Source of the DNA: Clostridia bacterium
GTDB taxonomy: Bacteria; Bacillota; Clostridia; Oscillospirales; CAG-272
Direction of reading: 5' to 3'
NCBI GenBank assembly: GCA_017631855.1
Contig: JAGBSP010000023.1
Location: forward strand, 1-64,000
DNA: 64,000 nt
Part shown: positions 42,280-50,788 of the stretch, piece by piece
Layout: the number at the start of each line of letters is the position of its first letter
How positions within the stretch are numbered: the first letter of the stretch is position 1
Translations under genes and position numbers: made by a program
The notes under the pieces: model-generated
Seen by the model: the letters and a program-made list of their open reading frames with translations, nothing else
Database searches by the model: none
What the model was told of the DNA's origin: nothing

Positions 42280-42321
42280 ATCTTGGCTCACTCTTTCGTT
42301 TTCTGACCAAAGGAGAATTCT

Positions 42322-43851
42322 ATGAAGAAATCAGTATTATCTCTGCTCCTTGCTCTTCTCTTAACGCTCGGAGTCGTTCTGCCGTCCTGTACGGCAACCA
42401 CTCCCGCTCCGATCGGAACCTCCAAGCAAACCACAGCGAATACAAGCGATGATCCAACCAACGAGGAGGACTCTCCCTCCGACCACAAGGATCTCCCCCC
42501 CGACGGCTATCTCTTTGCTCAGGACGGTGCGCTCCGATTTGCGTATCCCTCAGATTGGGTCGAGGATCTCACGAGTGAATCGCTCTCCTACGAGCACCCT
42601 ACCAAATACTCCTTTCTCACACTCGAAACAGCGGACGTCACCGATGAATTTCACACGATGACCGCCGAGCAATACGAAGAACGCTACGGTACCGCCTTTG
42701 CCGAAGAGGTCGGCGGTGCGCTCTTCAACGTAAGCGCCAAGCACGTGACGAACCCCAACGAACTTGACGTTGCCTTCTTTTCCTGCTTTGTAAGTGTCGA
42801 AGGACTAACGCTCAAACAGCTGCTTTACGCAGTCAACGTCGGAGATACCTCCTACCGCTTAGTATTTCTTCTCGAAGAAACGAGCGAGGAATTCGAGCAA
42901 ACGGTGCTGGATTCTCTCAAAGAAGTTGCACCCATCAAACCCGATCCCAACGTCGCTCCGAGAGGTTACCGCTTCTATACACAAGACGATCTTCGCTTCA
43001 TCTATCCCGCCGCGTGGGACTCTGCTACGATGACCGACCCCGAAACGAACAATGATATCAACGTCAATTACGGCTACGCTGCCGCATATTTTCCCGAAAT
43101 GAACGAAGCGCTCTTTGATGCAATCATCGGAGCAGAATTTCAAAGCGCAGGCTTTTCGGTAGAAGACCTCGTCATTGAGCAACAACAAAATACCAACGGC
43201 ATCCGTATCAACAGAATCATCTATTCACTCTCTGCCAACGGCTATGACCAAAAGATGCAACAGCAAATCTTCGCATTCACGCTCAACCGTACCGCGTACG
43301 CGATGGTACTGACGCTGGCAACCCCCGATGATCCGCTGGCACAAAAGATCTTTCACTCGATCACCAATCTCAATCCCGCATCCACCCCGGCGTCAGGAGA
43401 AACAACTACTTATAGCCACTTCAATCTCAGCTTTTCCGTCCCCGCCTCCTTTGGTGTGGACGATTCTACCGATCAGCTCTTCTTCTATCGAGGAACGAGT
43501 AGCATTGCGGTATCCTCCGCAAAGAGTGATGAGGACTTTGATGCCATCACGCTCGAAGAATTTGAGGAAACCTACGTCCCACCTTTGGAGCAGGAACTCG
43601 GAGCACAGATCTACAATCTTTCGCTCGGACGCACCACCACACAGGAAGGACTAACGGTCACATCGTTCCATTATTCCTTTGATCTCTACGGAATGAGATT
43701 TTATCAAACGATTTATCTCCTGATGATCGATCAAACGACGCATACGGTCGTCGTCACTGCGGCATCGGACGAGGCATTCTATCAAATTGTTGAAATCATC
43801 TGTTTCTCCTTCAAGCCAATCTCAGGTCCGAATTACAGTAAAATTTCATAA
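42322..43851 (+). CDS. Lipoprotein with three PsbP/DcrB-like modules
   Basis: 509 residues. The signal peptide ends in lipobox VLPSC (Cys about residue 27), then a Thr/Ser/Asp-rich linker. Three repeats of about 140 residues each start with a short strand before a bend: LRFAYPSDW, LRFIYPAAW and LSFSVPASF. The modules are related to those at 40090. Likely surface lipoprotein of unknown function. A hairpin terminator follows at 43864-43898. Confidence 0.68.
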   Translation: MKKSVLSLLLALLLTLGVVLPSCTATTPAPIGTSKQTTANTSDDPTNEEDSPSDHKDLPPDGYLFAQDGALRFAYPSDWVEDLTSESLSYEHPTKYSFLTLETADVTDEFHTMTAEQYEERYGTAFAEEVGGALFNVSAKHVTNPNELDVAFFSCFVSVEGLTLKQLLYAVNVGDTSYRLVFLLEETSEEFEQTVLDSLKEVAPIKPDPNVAPRGYRFYTQDDLRFIYPAAWDSATMTDPETNNDINVNYGYAAAYFPEMNEALFDAIIGAEFQSAGFSVEDLVIEQQQNTNGIRINRIIYSLSANGYDQKMQQQIFAFTLNRTAYAMVLTLATPDDPLAQKIFHSITNLNPASTPASGETTTYSHFNLSFSVPASFGVDDSTDQLFFYRGTSSIAVSSAKSDEDFDAITLEEFEETYVPPLEQELGAQIYNLSLGRTTTQEGLTVTSFHYSFDLYGMRFYQTIYLLMIDQTTHTVVVTAASDEAFYQIVEIICFSFKPISGPNYSKIS

Positions 43852-43863
43852 TTTTTTCTAAAA

Positions 43864-43905
43864 CAGCGTAGCGACAAGATTTTCTTGTCGCTACGCTGAA
43901 AAAAT
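43864..43905 (+). terminator. Rho-independent terminator
   Basis: A 16-bp perfect stem, CAGCGTAGCGACAAGA (43864-43879) with its complement at 43883-43898, then A/T-rich sequence. Its CAGCGTAGC/GCTACGCTG base is shared with the terminator at 52808-52838. Confidence 0.75.
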
Positions 43906-43928
43906 TTAAATTATTTTTCAAAAAAGGC

Positions 43929-43957
43929 TTGATTTTTCCGAAAAGCTGTGATATAAT
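43929..43957 (+). promoter_or_regulatory. tRNA-Ser promoter
   Basis: TTGATT (43929-43934), 17-base spacer, TATAAT (43952-43957), 12 bases before the tRNA. Confidence 0.75.
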
Positions 43958-43969
43958 ATTCAGGTCCAC

Positions 43970-44061
43970 GGAGAGATGGCTGAGTTGGTCTAAGGCGCAC
44001 GACTGGAAATCGTGTGTAGGCTAATACCCTACCGAGAGTTCGAATCTCTCTCTCTCCGCCA
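43970..44061 (+). tRNA. tRNA-Ser, anticodon GGA
   Basis: 92 bases with the long variable arm of class II tRNAs. The acceptor stem GGAGAGA (43970-43976) pairs with TCTCTCC (44051-44057), followed by discriminator G and an encoded CCA (44059-44061). Anticodon stem-loop CACGA-CTGGAAA-TCGTG with GGA at 44005-44007; T-loop GTTCGAATC. Reads UCC and UCU. Confidence 0.96.
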
Positions 44062-44063
44062 AG

Positions 44064-44097
44064 AAAAAAGCCATTCGCAAAAGCGAATGGCTTTTTT
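44064..44097. terminator. Rho-independent terminator after tRNA-Ser
   Basis: Stem AAAAAAGCCATTCGC (44064-44078), loop AAAA, complement 44083-44097 ending in a T-run. Confidence 0.88.
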
Positions 44098-44101
44098 CAA
44101 C

Positions 44102-44290
44102 GAAATTTGCCCTTCGGGCAAGTGAAATAGCTTCGCTGTGAAATATTTGCTTCGCAAATGTGAAATATTCGCTGACGCGAATGTGGGCAAATTTCATTTC
44201 ACATCGAACAAAGCCGAAGGCGGTGTGAGATATTTCACAATTCACGAAGTGAATTATTTCACATTCGGCACATGCCGAATATTTCACTTG
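44102..44290. repeat. Array of short variable hairpins separated by GTGAAATA spacers
   Basis: About 190 bases built from mini-palindromes, TTGCCCTTCGGGCAA, GCTTCGC, TTTGCTTCGCAAA, ATTCGCTGACGCGAAT, TTCACGAAGTGAA and ATTCGGCACATGCCGAAT, joined by (G)TGAAATA or its complement TATTTCAC. GAAATTTGCCC (44102-44112) is also complementary to GGGCAAATTTC (44185-44195). No open frame. It lies between the tRNA-Ser terminator and the promoter of the four-helix-bundle gene and appears to belong with that gene. Confidence 0.75.
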
Positions 44291-44316
44291 AAAAGCTAAC
44301 GGATTTATGATATAAT
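44288..44316 (+). promoter_or_regulatory. Promoter of the four-helix-bundle/GNAT pair
   Basis: TTGAAA (44288-44293), 17-base spacer, TATAAT (44311-44316), directly at the right end of the hairpin array. Confidence 0.72.
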
Positions 44317-44339
44317 AACGGCAGAAAGGCGGTGTTATT

Positions 44340-44687
44340 ATGGCAGACTCAAAGCTTCGCGATCTTTCCACAGATTTTGCGGTTAAAGTTATAAAAATGT
44401 GCGACGGTATAAAAGGTCACTATTCTCTTGTAAACCAATTAGAGCGTTCTTCAACCTCGATCGGTGCAAATATTCACGAGGCAAACTACGCCCACAGTAA
44501 AGCCGACTTTGTTGCCAAATTTCAAATTGCGCTAAAAGAGTGCTATGAAACGGAATATTGGCTTGAATTGTTTGTAAAATCCGAATTGCTGGACCGTGAG
44601 ATTGCAAAAGATTTGTATAATCAGTGTGGCACGATCCGCAGAATGTTGATTGCCTCCATCAATACGGCAAAAGAGAACCAATCATGA
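44340..44687 (+). CDS. Four-helix-bundle protein (23S rRNA intervening-sequence family)
   Basis: 115 residues. LRDLSTDFAVKVIKMCDGI, QLERSSTSIGANIHEA and ECYETEYWLELF are signatures of the S23/four-helix-bundle family, whose members occur in 23S rRNA intervening sequences, in diversity-generating retroelements (Avd) and as free genes of unknown role. It is more AT-rich than the flanking genes and overlaps the GNAT gene by four bases (ATGA). Its position just after the hairpin array suggests a small mobile cassette; no integrase or reverse transcriptase is present. Confidence 0.85.
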   Translation: MADSKLRDLSTDFAVKVIKMCDGIKGHYSLVNQLERSSTSIGANIHEANYAHSKADFVAKFQIALKECYETEYWLELFVKSELLDREIAKDLYNQCGTIRRMLIASINTAKENQS

Positions 44688-45220
44688 GCATTTTGAAAAC
44701 CGAAAGACTAATCCTCCGCCCGTGGTCACCAACTGACTTGGATGATCTTTATGAGTATTCAAAGGATGCGAGAGTTGGCTCGATGGCAGGTTGGAAACCT
44801 CATATAAGCAAAGATGAAGCTATCAAGGCATTAGATCAATATATCACACAGGAATATCATTGGGCTATTGTTTTAGCGACAGAAAATAAAGTTGTCGGTG
44901 CAATAAAATTAAATCCGGATAATAATCGCGGTAAATACCATGCCAAAGCAATTAGCTTTGTACTATCACCGAATTATTGGGGGCAAGGCATTATGACAGA
45001 AGCGGCGAAAATCGTAATTCAATACGCGTTTGATGAATTAAACATTGACTTGTTATCTGCCTTTCATTATTCCGAAAACTACCGTTCCAAGCGAGTGATA
45101 GAAAAATGCGGATTTGAGTATGAAATAACATTACCAAAATCAAGTCAAAGATATGACGGTCAATTATTTGATACGGTGTGTTATTGTATATTAAAATCCA
45201 AATATTACAAACATAGTTAA
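44684..45220 (+). CDS. GNAT N-acetyltransferase (RimJ/RimL-like)
   Basis: 178 residues. TERLILRPW at the N-terminus and YWGQGIMTEA (acetyl-CoA pyrophosphate-binding part) are typical of the RimJ/RimL-type GNAT group that acetylates protein N-termini or small amines. The gene is clearly AT-richer than its neighbours, with codons ending in A/T, a sign of recent transfer together with the four-helix-bundle gene to which it is coupled. Substrate unknown. Confidence 0.85.
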   Translation: MSILKTERLILRPWSPTDLDDLYEYSKDARVGSMAGWKPHISKDEAIKALDQYITQEYHWAIVLATENKVVGAIKLNPDNNRGKYHAKAISFVLSPNYWGQGIMTEAAKIVIQYAFDELNIDLLSAFHYSENYRSKRVIEKCGFEYEITLPKSSQRYDGQLFDTVCYCILKSKYYKHS

Positions 45221-45254
45221 TATCAAGATGGAAATCTACCCAAAGGAGCTCTCT

Positions 45255-46067
45255 ATGAACAAATTCGATGGTATTCTTTTTTGCACCGACCTTGACGGTA
45301 CGCTACTTAAAAACGATAAAACCATCTCAAAGGAAAACCTCGATGCCATCGAGTATTTCAAATCCGAGGGCGGATATTTTACTTTCATCACAGGACGCCT
45401 TCCCTATTTTTCCGAAAAGTTTTATCAAATCATTCACCCCAATGCTCCCATCGGCTGTATCAACGGCGGTGGCGTTTACGATTACGAAACGAAAAAATAT
45501 CTCCACGCGATCACGCTTCCCCCATCGGTGATCGAGCTTGTCGAGTACGTCGACCGTGCGATCCCTAATATTGGAATACAGCTCAATACACTGGAGCGCA
45601 TCTATTTTTCCAATCACAATCAGGCAAACGTCGACTTTTGCCGCTGGACCGACGTCGAAGACCTAAATCTCGATTATCATAAAGTCACCGAACCGATCGC
45701 GAAAATTGTTTTTGCAGATAACGATATCAACAATATCCATCGTCTTGCCGAGCTCTTAGATAGCCATCCGAGAGCCGCCGAATTTGATTTCGTCCACTCG
45801 GAGCGCACCCTCTATGAAATTCTCCCCAAGGGAGTCCACAAAGGCGCAGCACTCGCACCGATCGCGCAAAGTCTTGGAGTCGATCGCTCACGCACGGTCG
45901 TCGTCGGAGATTACAACAACGATATCGGTATGGTGAAAGAAGCCGCACTCGGCTATGCCGTGGCAAACGCCACCGACGAGGTCAAAGCCGTCGCCGACCG
46001 CATTACAGTCTCGAACGAAGAGCACGCCATTGCAAGGATCATTCAAGAACTCGAACGCGACGCGTAA
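45255..46067 (+). CDS. HAD-superfamily Cof-type phosphatase
   Basis: 270 residues. Motif I FCTDLDGTLL with the nucleophilic Asp, motif II FITGR, motif III KGVHKGAAL and motif IV VVGDYNNDIGM. Cof-type HAD enzymes remove phosphate from sugar phosphates, flavins or pyridoxal phosphate. ATG at 45255 with AAAGGAG seven bases before it. Stands alone. Confidence 0.88.
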   Translation: MNKFDGILFCTDLDGTLLKNDKTISKENLDAIEYFKSEGGYFTFITGRLPYFSEKFYQIIHPNAPIGCINGGGVYDYETKKYLHAITLPPSVIELVEYVDRAIPNIGIQLNTLERIYFSNHNQANVDFCRWTDVEDLNLDYHKVTEPIAKIVFADNDINNIHRLAELLDSHPRAAEFDFVHSERTLYEILPKGVHKGAALAPIAQSLGVDRSRTVVVGDYNNDIGMVKEAALGYAVANATDEVKAVADRITVSNEEHAIARIIQELERDA

Positions 46068-46084
46068 AAATATTCGGTTTAGCA

Positions 46085-46113
46085 TTGACTTTTTTCCTGT
46101 TTCGTGATACTAT
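46085..46113 (+). promoter_or_regulatory. Promoter of the lipoprotein gene at 46156
   Basis: TTGACT (46085-46090), 17-base spacer, TACTAT (46108-46113). Confidence 0.65.
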
Positions 46114-46155
46114 AAACGTAGCGATACACAAAATCCATTTTCAAAGGAGAACCTT

Positions 46156-47013
46156 ATGAAACGCATTTTATCCATTTTGCTTTGTTTGATTTTGATCGGA
46201 TCGATGCTGACGCTCGCATCCTGCGACGAAACGACGGTCCCCTCTAACGACGAAACGACCGAAAACACCGACGATTCGAACAATCCCTCCTCGTCGGGCG
46301 GCAAGACTCCTAAGGAAGGTGTTGACGTTCTGAACGGAAAAACCCCCAAGGAGCTTTACGAGGCAGCCATAGAAAAGGTTTCGGCAATGACCAATTATGA
46401 GCTGATCACCAATCAGGTAATCGATATGACCTATCAGAATCAGTCACTTCCGACCGTCAATCAGGTTGTCATTTCCAAACTCAACGGTCAGGAGCAGTAC
46501 GTCAAATCGACCAACGATGCAGATGCATCGGCAAACATGGAAATCTGGTACGTCAACGATTGGCTTTATACCACGATGGGCGGTAGCAGTGTAAAGGCAA
46601 ATATCACTTGGCAGCAAATGCAGGATAACTTTATGCCCGAAGGCGCCTCCGGATCGGGTCTTCTCATGAACATTCCCGAGTCTTGGTTCAAGAACATCCG
46701 ATTTGAGAAGGACGGAGAGCTCTACTTTATCGAGTTCACCGTCAGCGGCGAAGATTATTTGAAGTATATGCAGAGCACGGCGCTCGGCGATATGATCAAA
46801 GATGCCACCGACGTCACCTATATCGTTTACTTTGATGCCAACGGTGAGCTTGGCGATATTATCACCAAATGCGATTACGTCGTCACCGAGAGCGGATACA
46901 CGATCAACTGCCATCTCGAATCCACCTCGACCCTTTCGAATGTCGGTAACGTAACGATTACTGCCCCCGAAGGAAACTTCATCGATGTTACGGGCAATAT
47001 GAACTTAAAGTAA
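46156..47013 (+). CDS. Putative lipoprotein of unknown function
   Basis: 285 residues. The signal peptide ends in lipobox TLASC (Cys about residue 23), followed by a Thr/Asn/Ser/Asp-rich linker to about residue 55. The globular part has alternating beta strands and one long helix (MTNYELITNQVIDMTY, later TVSGEDYLKYMQ) that recall LolA/LppX-like shallow barrels, but I do not recognise the family. Anchored outside the cell. Terminator downstream. Confidence 0.65.
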   Translation: MKRILSILLCLILIGSMLTLASCDETTVPSNDETTENTDDSNNPSSSGGKTPKEGVDVLNGKTPKELYEAAIEKVSAMTNYELITNQVIDMTYQNQSLPTVNQVVISKLNGQEQYVKSTNDADASANMEIWYVNDWLYTTMGGSSVKANITWQQMQDNFMPEGASGSGLLMNIPESWFKNIRFEKDGELYFIEFTVSGEDYLKYMQSTALGDMIKDATDVTYIVYFDANGELGDIITKCDYVVTESGYTINCHLESTSTLSNVGNVTITAPEGNFIDVTGNMNLK

Positions 47014-47029
47014 TCTCGAACAATAAATA

Positions 47030-47060
47030 AAAGAGCAACCGAAGTTCGGTTGCTCTTTTG
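47030..47060. terminator. Bidirectional rho-independent terminator
   Basis: Stem AAAGAGCAACCGAA (47030-47043) with TTCGGTTGCTCTTT (47045-47058), between convergent genes. Confidence 0.85.
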
Positions 47061-47061
47061 T

Positions 47062-47778
47062 TTATTTCATTTGCTCGTTCACAAAGGCTTGCAAGCGATC
47101 CTTCAGCGCAGGATCGAGTGCGGGGGTGGAAGAAAGCTTGTTTTCGATCCCAAGCGACTCGTATTTGTGAAATCCCATCGTGTGGAAGCCGAGAAGCTCG
47201 ACCTCGCTAACACATTGCTTACCGCGAAGATGCGCCAAATAGGCATTGAGTGCTTCTTCCGAATCATTGATTTCTGGAATCACAACGATCCGAATTCTCG
47301 TCGTTTTTCCGATCTCTTCGAGATAGTCAAGTACCGCAAGCGTCTGCGCCATTCCTCTGCCCGTATAGCGAAGATAGGATTCCTCGTCGGGAAATTTCAG
47401 ATCGAGCAAAACACTCTGCGCCCCCGAAAGCAGCGTCTTTACCGCATCAGTCAGCGGAACACCGCCCGAGGTATCGATCACGTAGCCAATTCCCTCCTTT
47501 TGCAAAAGCTCTGCCACCTCGCAAAGCCATTCGGCTTGCAAAAGCGGCTCGCCGCCCGAAAAGGTCGCACCGCCGTTTTCTCCAAAATACGGGCGGTAGC
47601 GCGAAATCTTTCGCGCAAGCGCCTCCGCTTCGGTTGCTTGCCCCGCCCCCATCTCCCACGTATCGGGATTGTGGCAGTAAGCACAGCGAAGCGGACAGCC
47701 CGCGAGAAATACGCCGTAGCGGAGTCCGTCGCCATCCACGGCGGCAAGACTCTCAAAGGAATGAACGTATCCCGTCAT
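47062..47778 (-). CDS. pflA: Pyruvate formate-lyase activating enzyme
   Basis: 238 residues, radical SAM. VDGDGLRYGVFLAGC leads to CPLRCAYCHNPDTW, the PflA signature, then GGATFSGGEPLLQ. There is no ferredoxin insert, as expected for PflA. It installs the glycyl radical on PflB, encoded just upstream in the same operon with a 6-base gap. Confidence 0.95.
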   Translation of the reverse strand: MTGYVHSFESLAAVDGDGLRYGVFLAGCPLRCAYCHNPDTWEMGAGQATEAEALARKISRYRPYFGENGGATFSGGEPLLQAEWLCEVAELLQKEGIGYVIDTSGGVPLTDAVKTLLSGAQSVLLDLKFPDEESYLRYTGRGMAQTLAVLDYLEEIGKTTRIRIVVIPEINDSEEALNAYLAHLRGKQCVSEVELLGFHTMGFHKYESLGIENKLSSTPALDPALKDRLQAFVNEQMK

Positions 47779-47784
47779 CGTCTT

Positions 47785-50013
47785 TTATACCTTCTCGTGG
47801 AAGGTTCTCGCAATGACCTCGAGCTGCTTATCCTTGGTCAGCTTGTTGAAGTTGACGGCATATCCGCTGACACGGATGGTCAACGAAGGATAGAGCGTGG
47901 GGTCGTTCATTGCGTCGATCAGCTTCTGACGGTTGAGAACGTTGACGTTGAGGTGATGCGCGCTCTGCGCAAAGTATCCGTCAAGCACCGCAACAAGCTT
48001 CTTGACGCGGTCTTCGTCGTCGCGTCCGAGCGCGTCGGGCGTGATCGAGAAGGTGTTGGAAATACCGTCCTGACAGCAGTCATAGCAAACCTTTGCCACC
48101 GAATTGAGCGACGCAAGCGCACCCTCGGCATCTCTGCCGTGCATCGGGTTTGCACCGGGCGCGAAGGGCTCGCCCTTCTTACGTCCGTCGGGCGTAGCAC
48201 CCGTCTTTTTACCGTAAACGACGTTCGAGGTAATGGTCAGGATCGAGAGCGTGTGCTTTGCTCCGCGGTATGCGGGGGTCTTGCAAAGCTCTTCGTAGAA
48301 ATATTCTGCGATCCACTGCGCGATCTCGTCAACGCGGTCGTCGTCGTTACCGTACTTGGGGAACTCTCCCTCGGTGATAAAGTCCACGATCAGACCGTTT
48401 TCGTCCTTCACGGGCGTAACCTTTGCGTACTTAATAGCACTAAGGCTGTCGGCAAGCACGCTGAAGCCGCTGATACCGAACGCCATCAGACGGCCGGGCT
48501 CTACGTCGTGAAGCGACATCATCAGTCGCTCGTAAGCATAGCGGTCGTGCATAAAGTGAATGACGTTCATCGTGTTAACGTAAAGCTTTGCCATCCAAGC
48601 GGCATAGACCTTAAAGGCTTCGAGCACTTCCTCGTAAACGAGCGGCTTGCCTGCCTCAAAGACCTCTCCCTCGGGAGCGATCTGCTCACCGTAGAGCTCG
48701 TCGCGTCCGCCGTTGAGTGCCATCAGAAGCACCTTTGCAAGGTTACATCTTGCGCCGAAGAACTGCATCTGCTTTCCGACCTTCATTGCCGAAACACAGC
48801 AAGCGATTGCATAGTCGTCGCCAAAGTCCTTGCGCATCACGTCGTCGTTCTCGTACTGAATCGAGTCGGTATCGATCGAAACCTTCGCACAGAACGCCTT
48901 GAAGGGCTCGGGGAGTCTTGTGGACCAGAGAACCGTAATGTTCGGCTCGGCACTTGCGCCCAGATTATAGAGGGTCTGCAAAAAACGGTAGCAGGTCTTC
49001 GTTACCATCGTGCGTCCGTCCTCTGCCATACCCGCTAAGGAACAGGTTACCCAAACAGGGTCACCTGCAAACAGGTCGTTGTATTCGGGCGTACGCAGAT
49101 GGCGCACCATGCGCATCTTAATGACAAGGTCGTCGATCAGCTCCTGCGCACCGATCTCGTCGATCGATTCGTCCGCAAGGTCACGCTCAATGTAAATGTC
49201 GAGGAACGAAGAAATTCGTCCGATGCTGTTTGCCGCACCGTTCTGCTCCTTGACCGCACCGAGATAGCCGAAATACAACCACTGTACTGCCTCGTACGCG
49301 TTGTCCGCAGGACGGGAAATGTCACAACCGTACTCTGCCGCCATCGTGATCAGCTGACGCATAAACTCCAGCTGACGCTCGCAGTCCTCAAGCAACTGAA
49401 TGGTCTCGTTGCTCATCTCGCGCTCGCCGATGCGGCGCTTGTCTGCTTCTCTCTCCTTGATCAGGTAATTCATACCGTACAGCGCGATGCGGCGGTAGTC
49501 GCCAATGATTCTTCCGCGTGCGTAAGCATCGGGAAGTCCGGTCAGAACGCCCGCGTGTCTTGCCTTCTTCATCGTGTCGGTATACGCGCGGAATACACCC
49601 GTGTTGTGTGTCGTGCGGTAGCGGAACTCGTTTTTGATGTTCTCGCCGATCTCATAACCGTACGCGCGGCACGCCTGCACGGCATTGCGGTAGCCCGCAA
49701 AGGGGTTGACGGCGCGCTTTAAGGGCTCGTCGGTCTGAAGACCGAGAATCAGATCCTCGCCCTTCTTGATGTATCCGGGCTGATAGGTCAAAAGCGACGA
49801 TACGCGTTCGGTATCAATATCAAGCACTCCGCCCTTTTTATTTTCTTCAATCAAAAGCTCGTCGACTCTCTTCTTTACCGAATCGGTACGCTTGGTCGTT
49901 CCGCGCAGGAAAGACGCATCTCCCTCATAGGGGGTATAGTTACGCAAAATAAAGTCGCGCACGTCGATTTCCTTATTCCAATTTCCTTCTTTAAAGCCTC
50001 TCCAAGAACTCAT
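47785..50013 (-). CDS. pflB: Pyruvate formate-lyase
   Basis: 742 residues, standard PflB length. Converts pyruvate and CoA to acetyl-CoA and formate. The adjacent cysteine pair is in [10 protein letters not shown], the radical Gly717 in RVSGYAVNF, and N-terminal WRGFKEGNW is typical. It is the only one of the six GREs in the window with the Cys-Cys pair. Transcription starts at 50153-50181 through a ZTP-type riboswitch with a built-in terminator. Confidence 0.96.
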   Translation of the reverse strand: MSSWRGFKEGNWNKEIDVRDFILRNYTPYEGDASFLRGTTKRTDSVKKRVDELLIEENKKGGVLDIDTERVSSLLTYQPGYIKKGEDLILGLQTDEPLKRAVNPFAGYRNAVQACRAYGYEIGENIKNEFRYRTTHNTGVFRAYTDTMKKARHAGVLTGLPDAYARGRIIGDYRRIALYGMNYLIKEREADKRRIGEREMSNETIQLLEDCERQLEFMRQLITMAAEYGCDISRPADNAYEAVQWLYFGYLGAVKEQNGAANSIGRISSFLDIYIERDLADESIDEIGAQELIDDLVIKMRMVRHLRTPEYNDLFAGDPVWVTCSLAGMAEDGRTMVTKTCYRFLQTLYNLGASAEPNITVLWSTRLPEPFKAFCAKVSIDTDSIQYENDDVMRKDFGDDYAIACCVSAMKVGKQMQFFGARCNLAKVLLMALNGGRDELYGEQIAPEGEVFEAGKPLVYEEVLEAFKVYAAWMAKLYVNTMNVIHFMHDRYAYERLMMSLHDVEPGRLMAFGISGFSVLADSLSAIKYAKVTPVKDENGLIVDFITEGEFPKYGNDDDRVDEIAQWIAEYFYEELCKTPAYRGAKHTLSILTITSNVVYGKKTGATPDGRKKGEPFAPGANPMHGRDAEGALASLNSVAKVCYDCCQDGISNTFSITPDALGRDDEDRVKKLVAVLDGYFAQSAHHLNVNVLNRQKLIDAMNDPTLYPSLTIRVSGYAVNFNKLTKDKQLEVIARTFHEKV

Positions 50014-50040
50014 ATTCTATATCTCCTTTATAAGTAATAC

Positions 50041-50081
50041 AAAAAAACAAAAAGACGCCACCTGCGAAAAACAGGGACGCC
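50041..50081 (-). terminator. Riboswitch-controlled terminator
   Basis: Minus strand: GGCGTCCCTG (50081-50072) pairs with CAGGTGGCGTC (50064-50054), with one bulged base and G-U pairs, followed by TTTTTGTTTTTTT. Its 5' arm overlaps the conserved 3' end of the riboswitch aptamer. Confidence 0.72.
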
Positions 50082-50146
50082 CAGACGGTCGGCAAAGTCC
50101 TCCCTGTTCCACCATAGTACTCTATGCTCCGTCAGTCGCAGGGATC
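50046..50146 (-). ncRNA. ZTP riboswitch (pfl motif)
   Basis: On the minus strand the leader of pflB reads GCGACTGACGGAG, then GTGGAACAGGGAGGACTTTGCCGACC and GTCTGGGC. These are the ordered conserved elements of the pfl motif, now known as the ZTP/ZMP riboswitch: the 5' GACTGACGG-type loop, the GTGGAA..GGG segment and the 3' CCG(C/T)CTGGGC stem-loop. Ligand binding would hold the CCGTCTGGGC part and prevent the overlapping terminator at 50041-50081, raising pflBA expression when 10-formyl-THF is short. Confidence 0.88.
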
Positions 50147-50152
50147 GTATAT

Positions 50153-50181
50153 ATTATAGCATATTGTCTGTTTTATGTCAA
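50153..50181 (-). promoter_or_regulatory. pflBA promoter
   Basis: Minus strand: perfect TTGACA (50176-50181), 17-base spacer, perfect TATAAT (50153-50158), just upstream of the riboswitch. Confidence 0.85.
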
Positions 50182-50228
50182 GGGATTTAGAAAAAAATCA
50201 AATTTTCTCAAAAAAGCCAAAAAATCCC

Positions 50229-50257
50229 TTTTCAAAATCAAAAAAATTTGTTATAAT
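50229..50257 (+). promoter_or_regulatory. Possible promoter of the ybaK-like gene
   Basis: TTTTCA (50229-50234), 17-base spacer, TATAAT (50252-50257), 32 bases before the start. Confidence 0.5.
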
Positions 50258-50288
50258 ATAATTAATTATTGTCAAAGGAATCAAAAGT

Positions 50289-50765
50289 ATGTCTATTGAA
50301 AACGTAAGAGCCTATCTTGAACCGCTTGGATTTTCGGACAGAATTCAGGAATTTGAGGTTTCAAGCGCTACGGTGGAGCTCGCTGCAATCGCACTCGGTA
50401 CCGACGGTGCGAGAATTGCCAAAACCATCTCGCTCCACGGAAAGCCCGACGGATGCGTCATCGTCGTCTGTGCGGGCGATATGAAGATCGACAACGCAAA
50501 ATTCAAGGCTCGCTTCGGCTACCGTCCGCATATGCTTTCGGCAGAGGAAGCGCTCTCGATGACAGGACACGCCGTCGGCGGTGTCTGTCCCTTTGCACTC
50601 CCCAAGGGAGTTCCCGTATATCTCGACGTTTCCCTGCGTCGCTTTGACGTCGTCTACCCCGCCGCAGGCTCGTCCAACAGTACCGTCGCGCTCTCGTGCG
50701 ACGAGCTCGAAAGAGCCTCAGGCGCGAGAAGTTGGGAAGACGTCTGCAAGCCTCGCGAAGTCTAA
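50289..50765 (+). CDS. YbaK/EbsC-family aminoacyl-tRNA deacylase
   Basis: 158 residues of the YbaK/ProX editing fold. AKTISLHGKPDGCVIVV and GHAVGGVCPFALP are the family's conserved segments, including the catalytic Lys (AKTI) and the GGVxP loop. Likely removes mis-attached amino acids such as Cys-tRNA(Pro). It is followed 23 bases later by the topoisomerase gene with a GAAAAGGTG ribosome site. Confidence 0.88.
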   Translation: MSIENVRAYLEPLGFSDRIQEFEVSSATVELAAIALGTDGARIAKTISLHGKPDGCVIVVCAGDMKIDNAKFKARFGYRPHMLSAEEALSMTGHAVGGVCPFALPKGVPVYLDVSLRRFDVVYPAAGSSNSTVALSCDELERASGARSWEDVCKPREV

Positions 50766-50788
50766 AAAAACAAACGAAAAGGTGAATT

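Noticed and set aside
44102..44290. Possible CRISPR array
   Set aside because: The repeated unit is only about 8 bases, the parts between are palindromes rather than unique spacers, and no cas genes are present.
43970..45220. Integrated element with attachment site at the tRNA-Ser 3' end
   Set aside because: No integrase and no second copy of the tRNA 3' end were found within the window; the cassette is noted as possibly mobile only.
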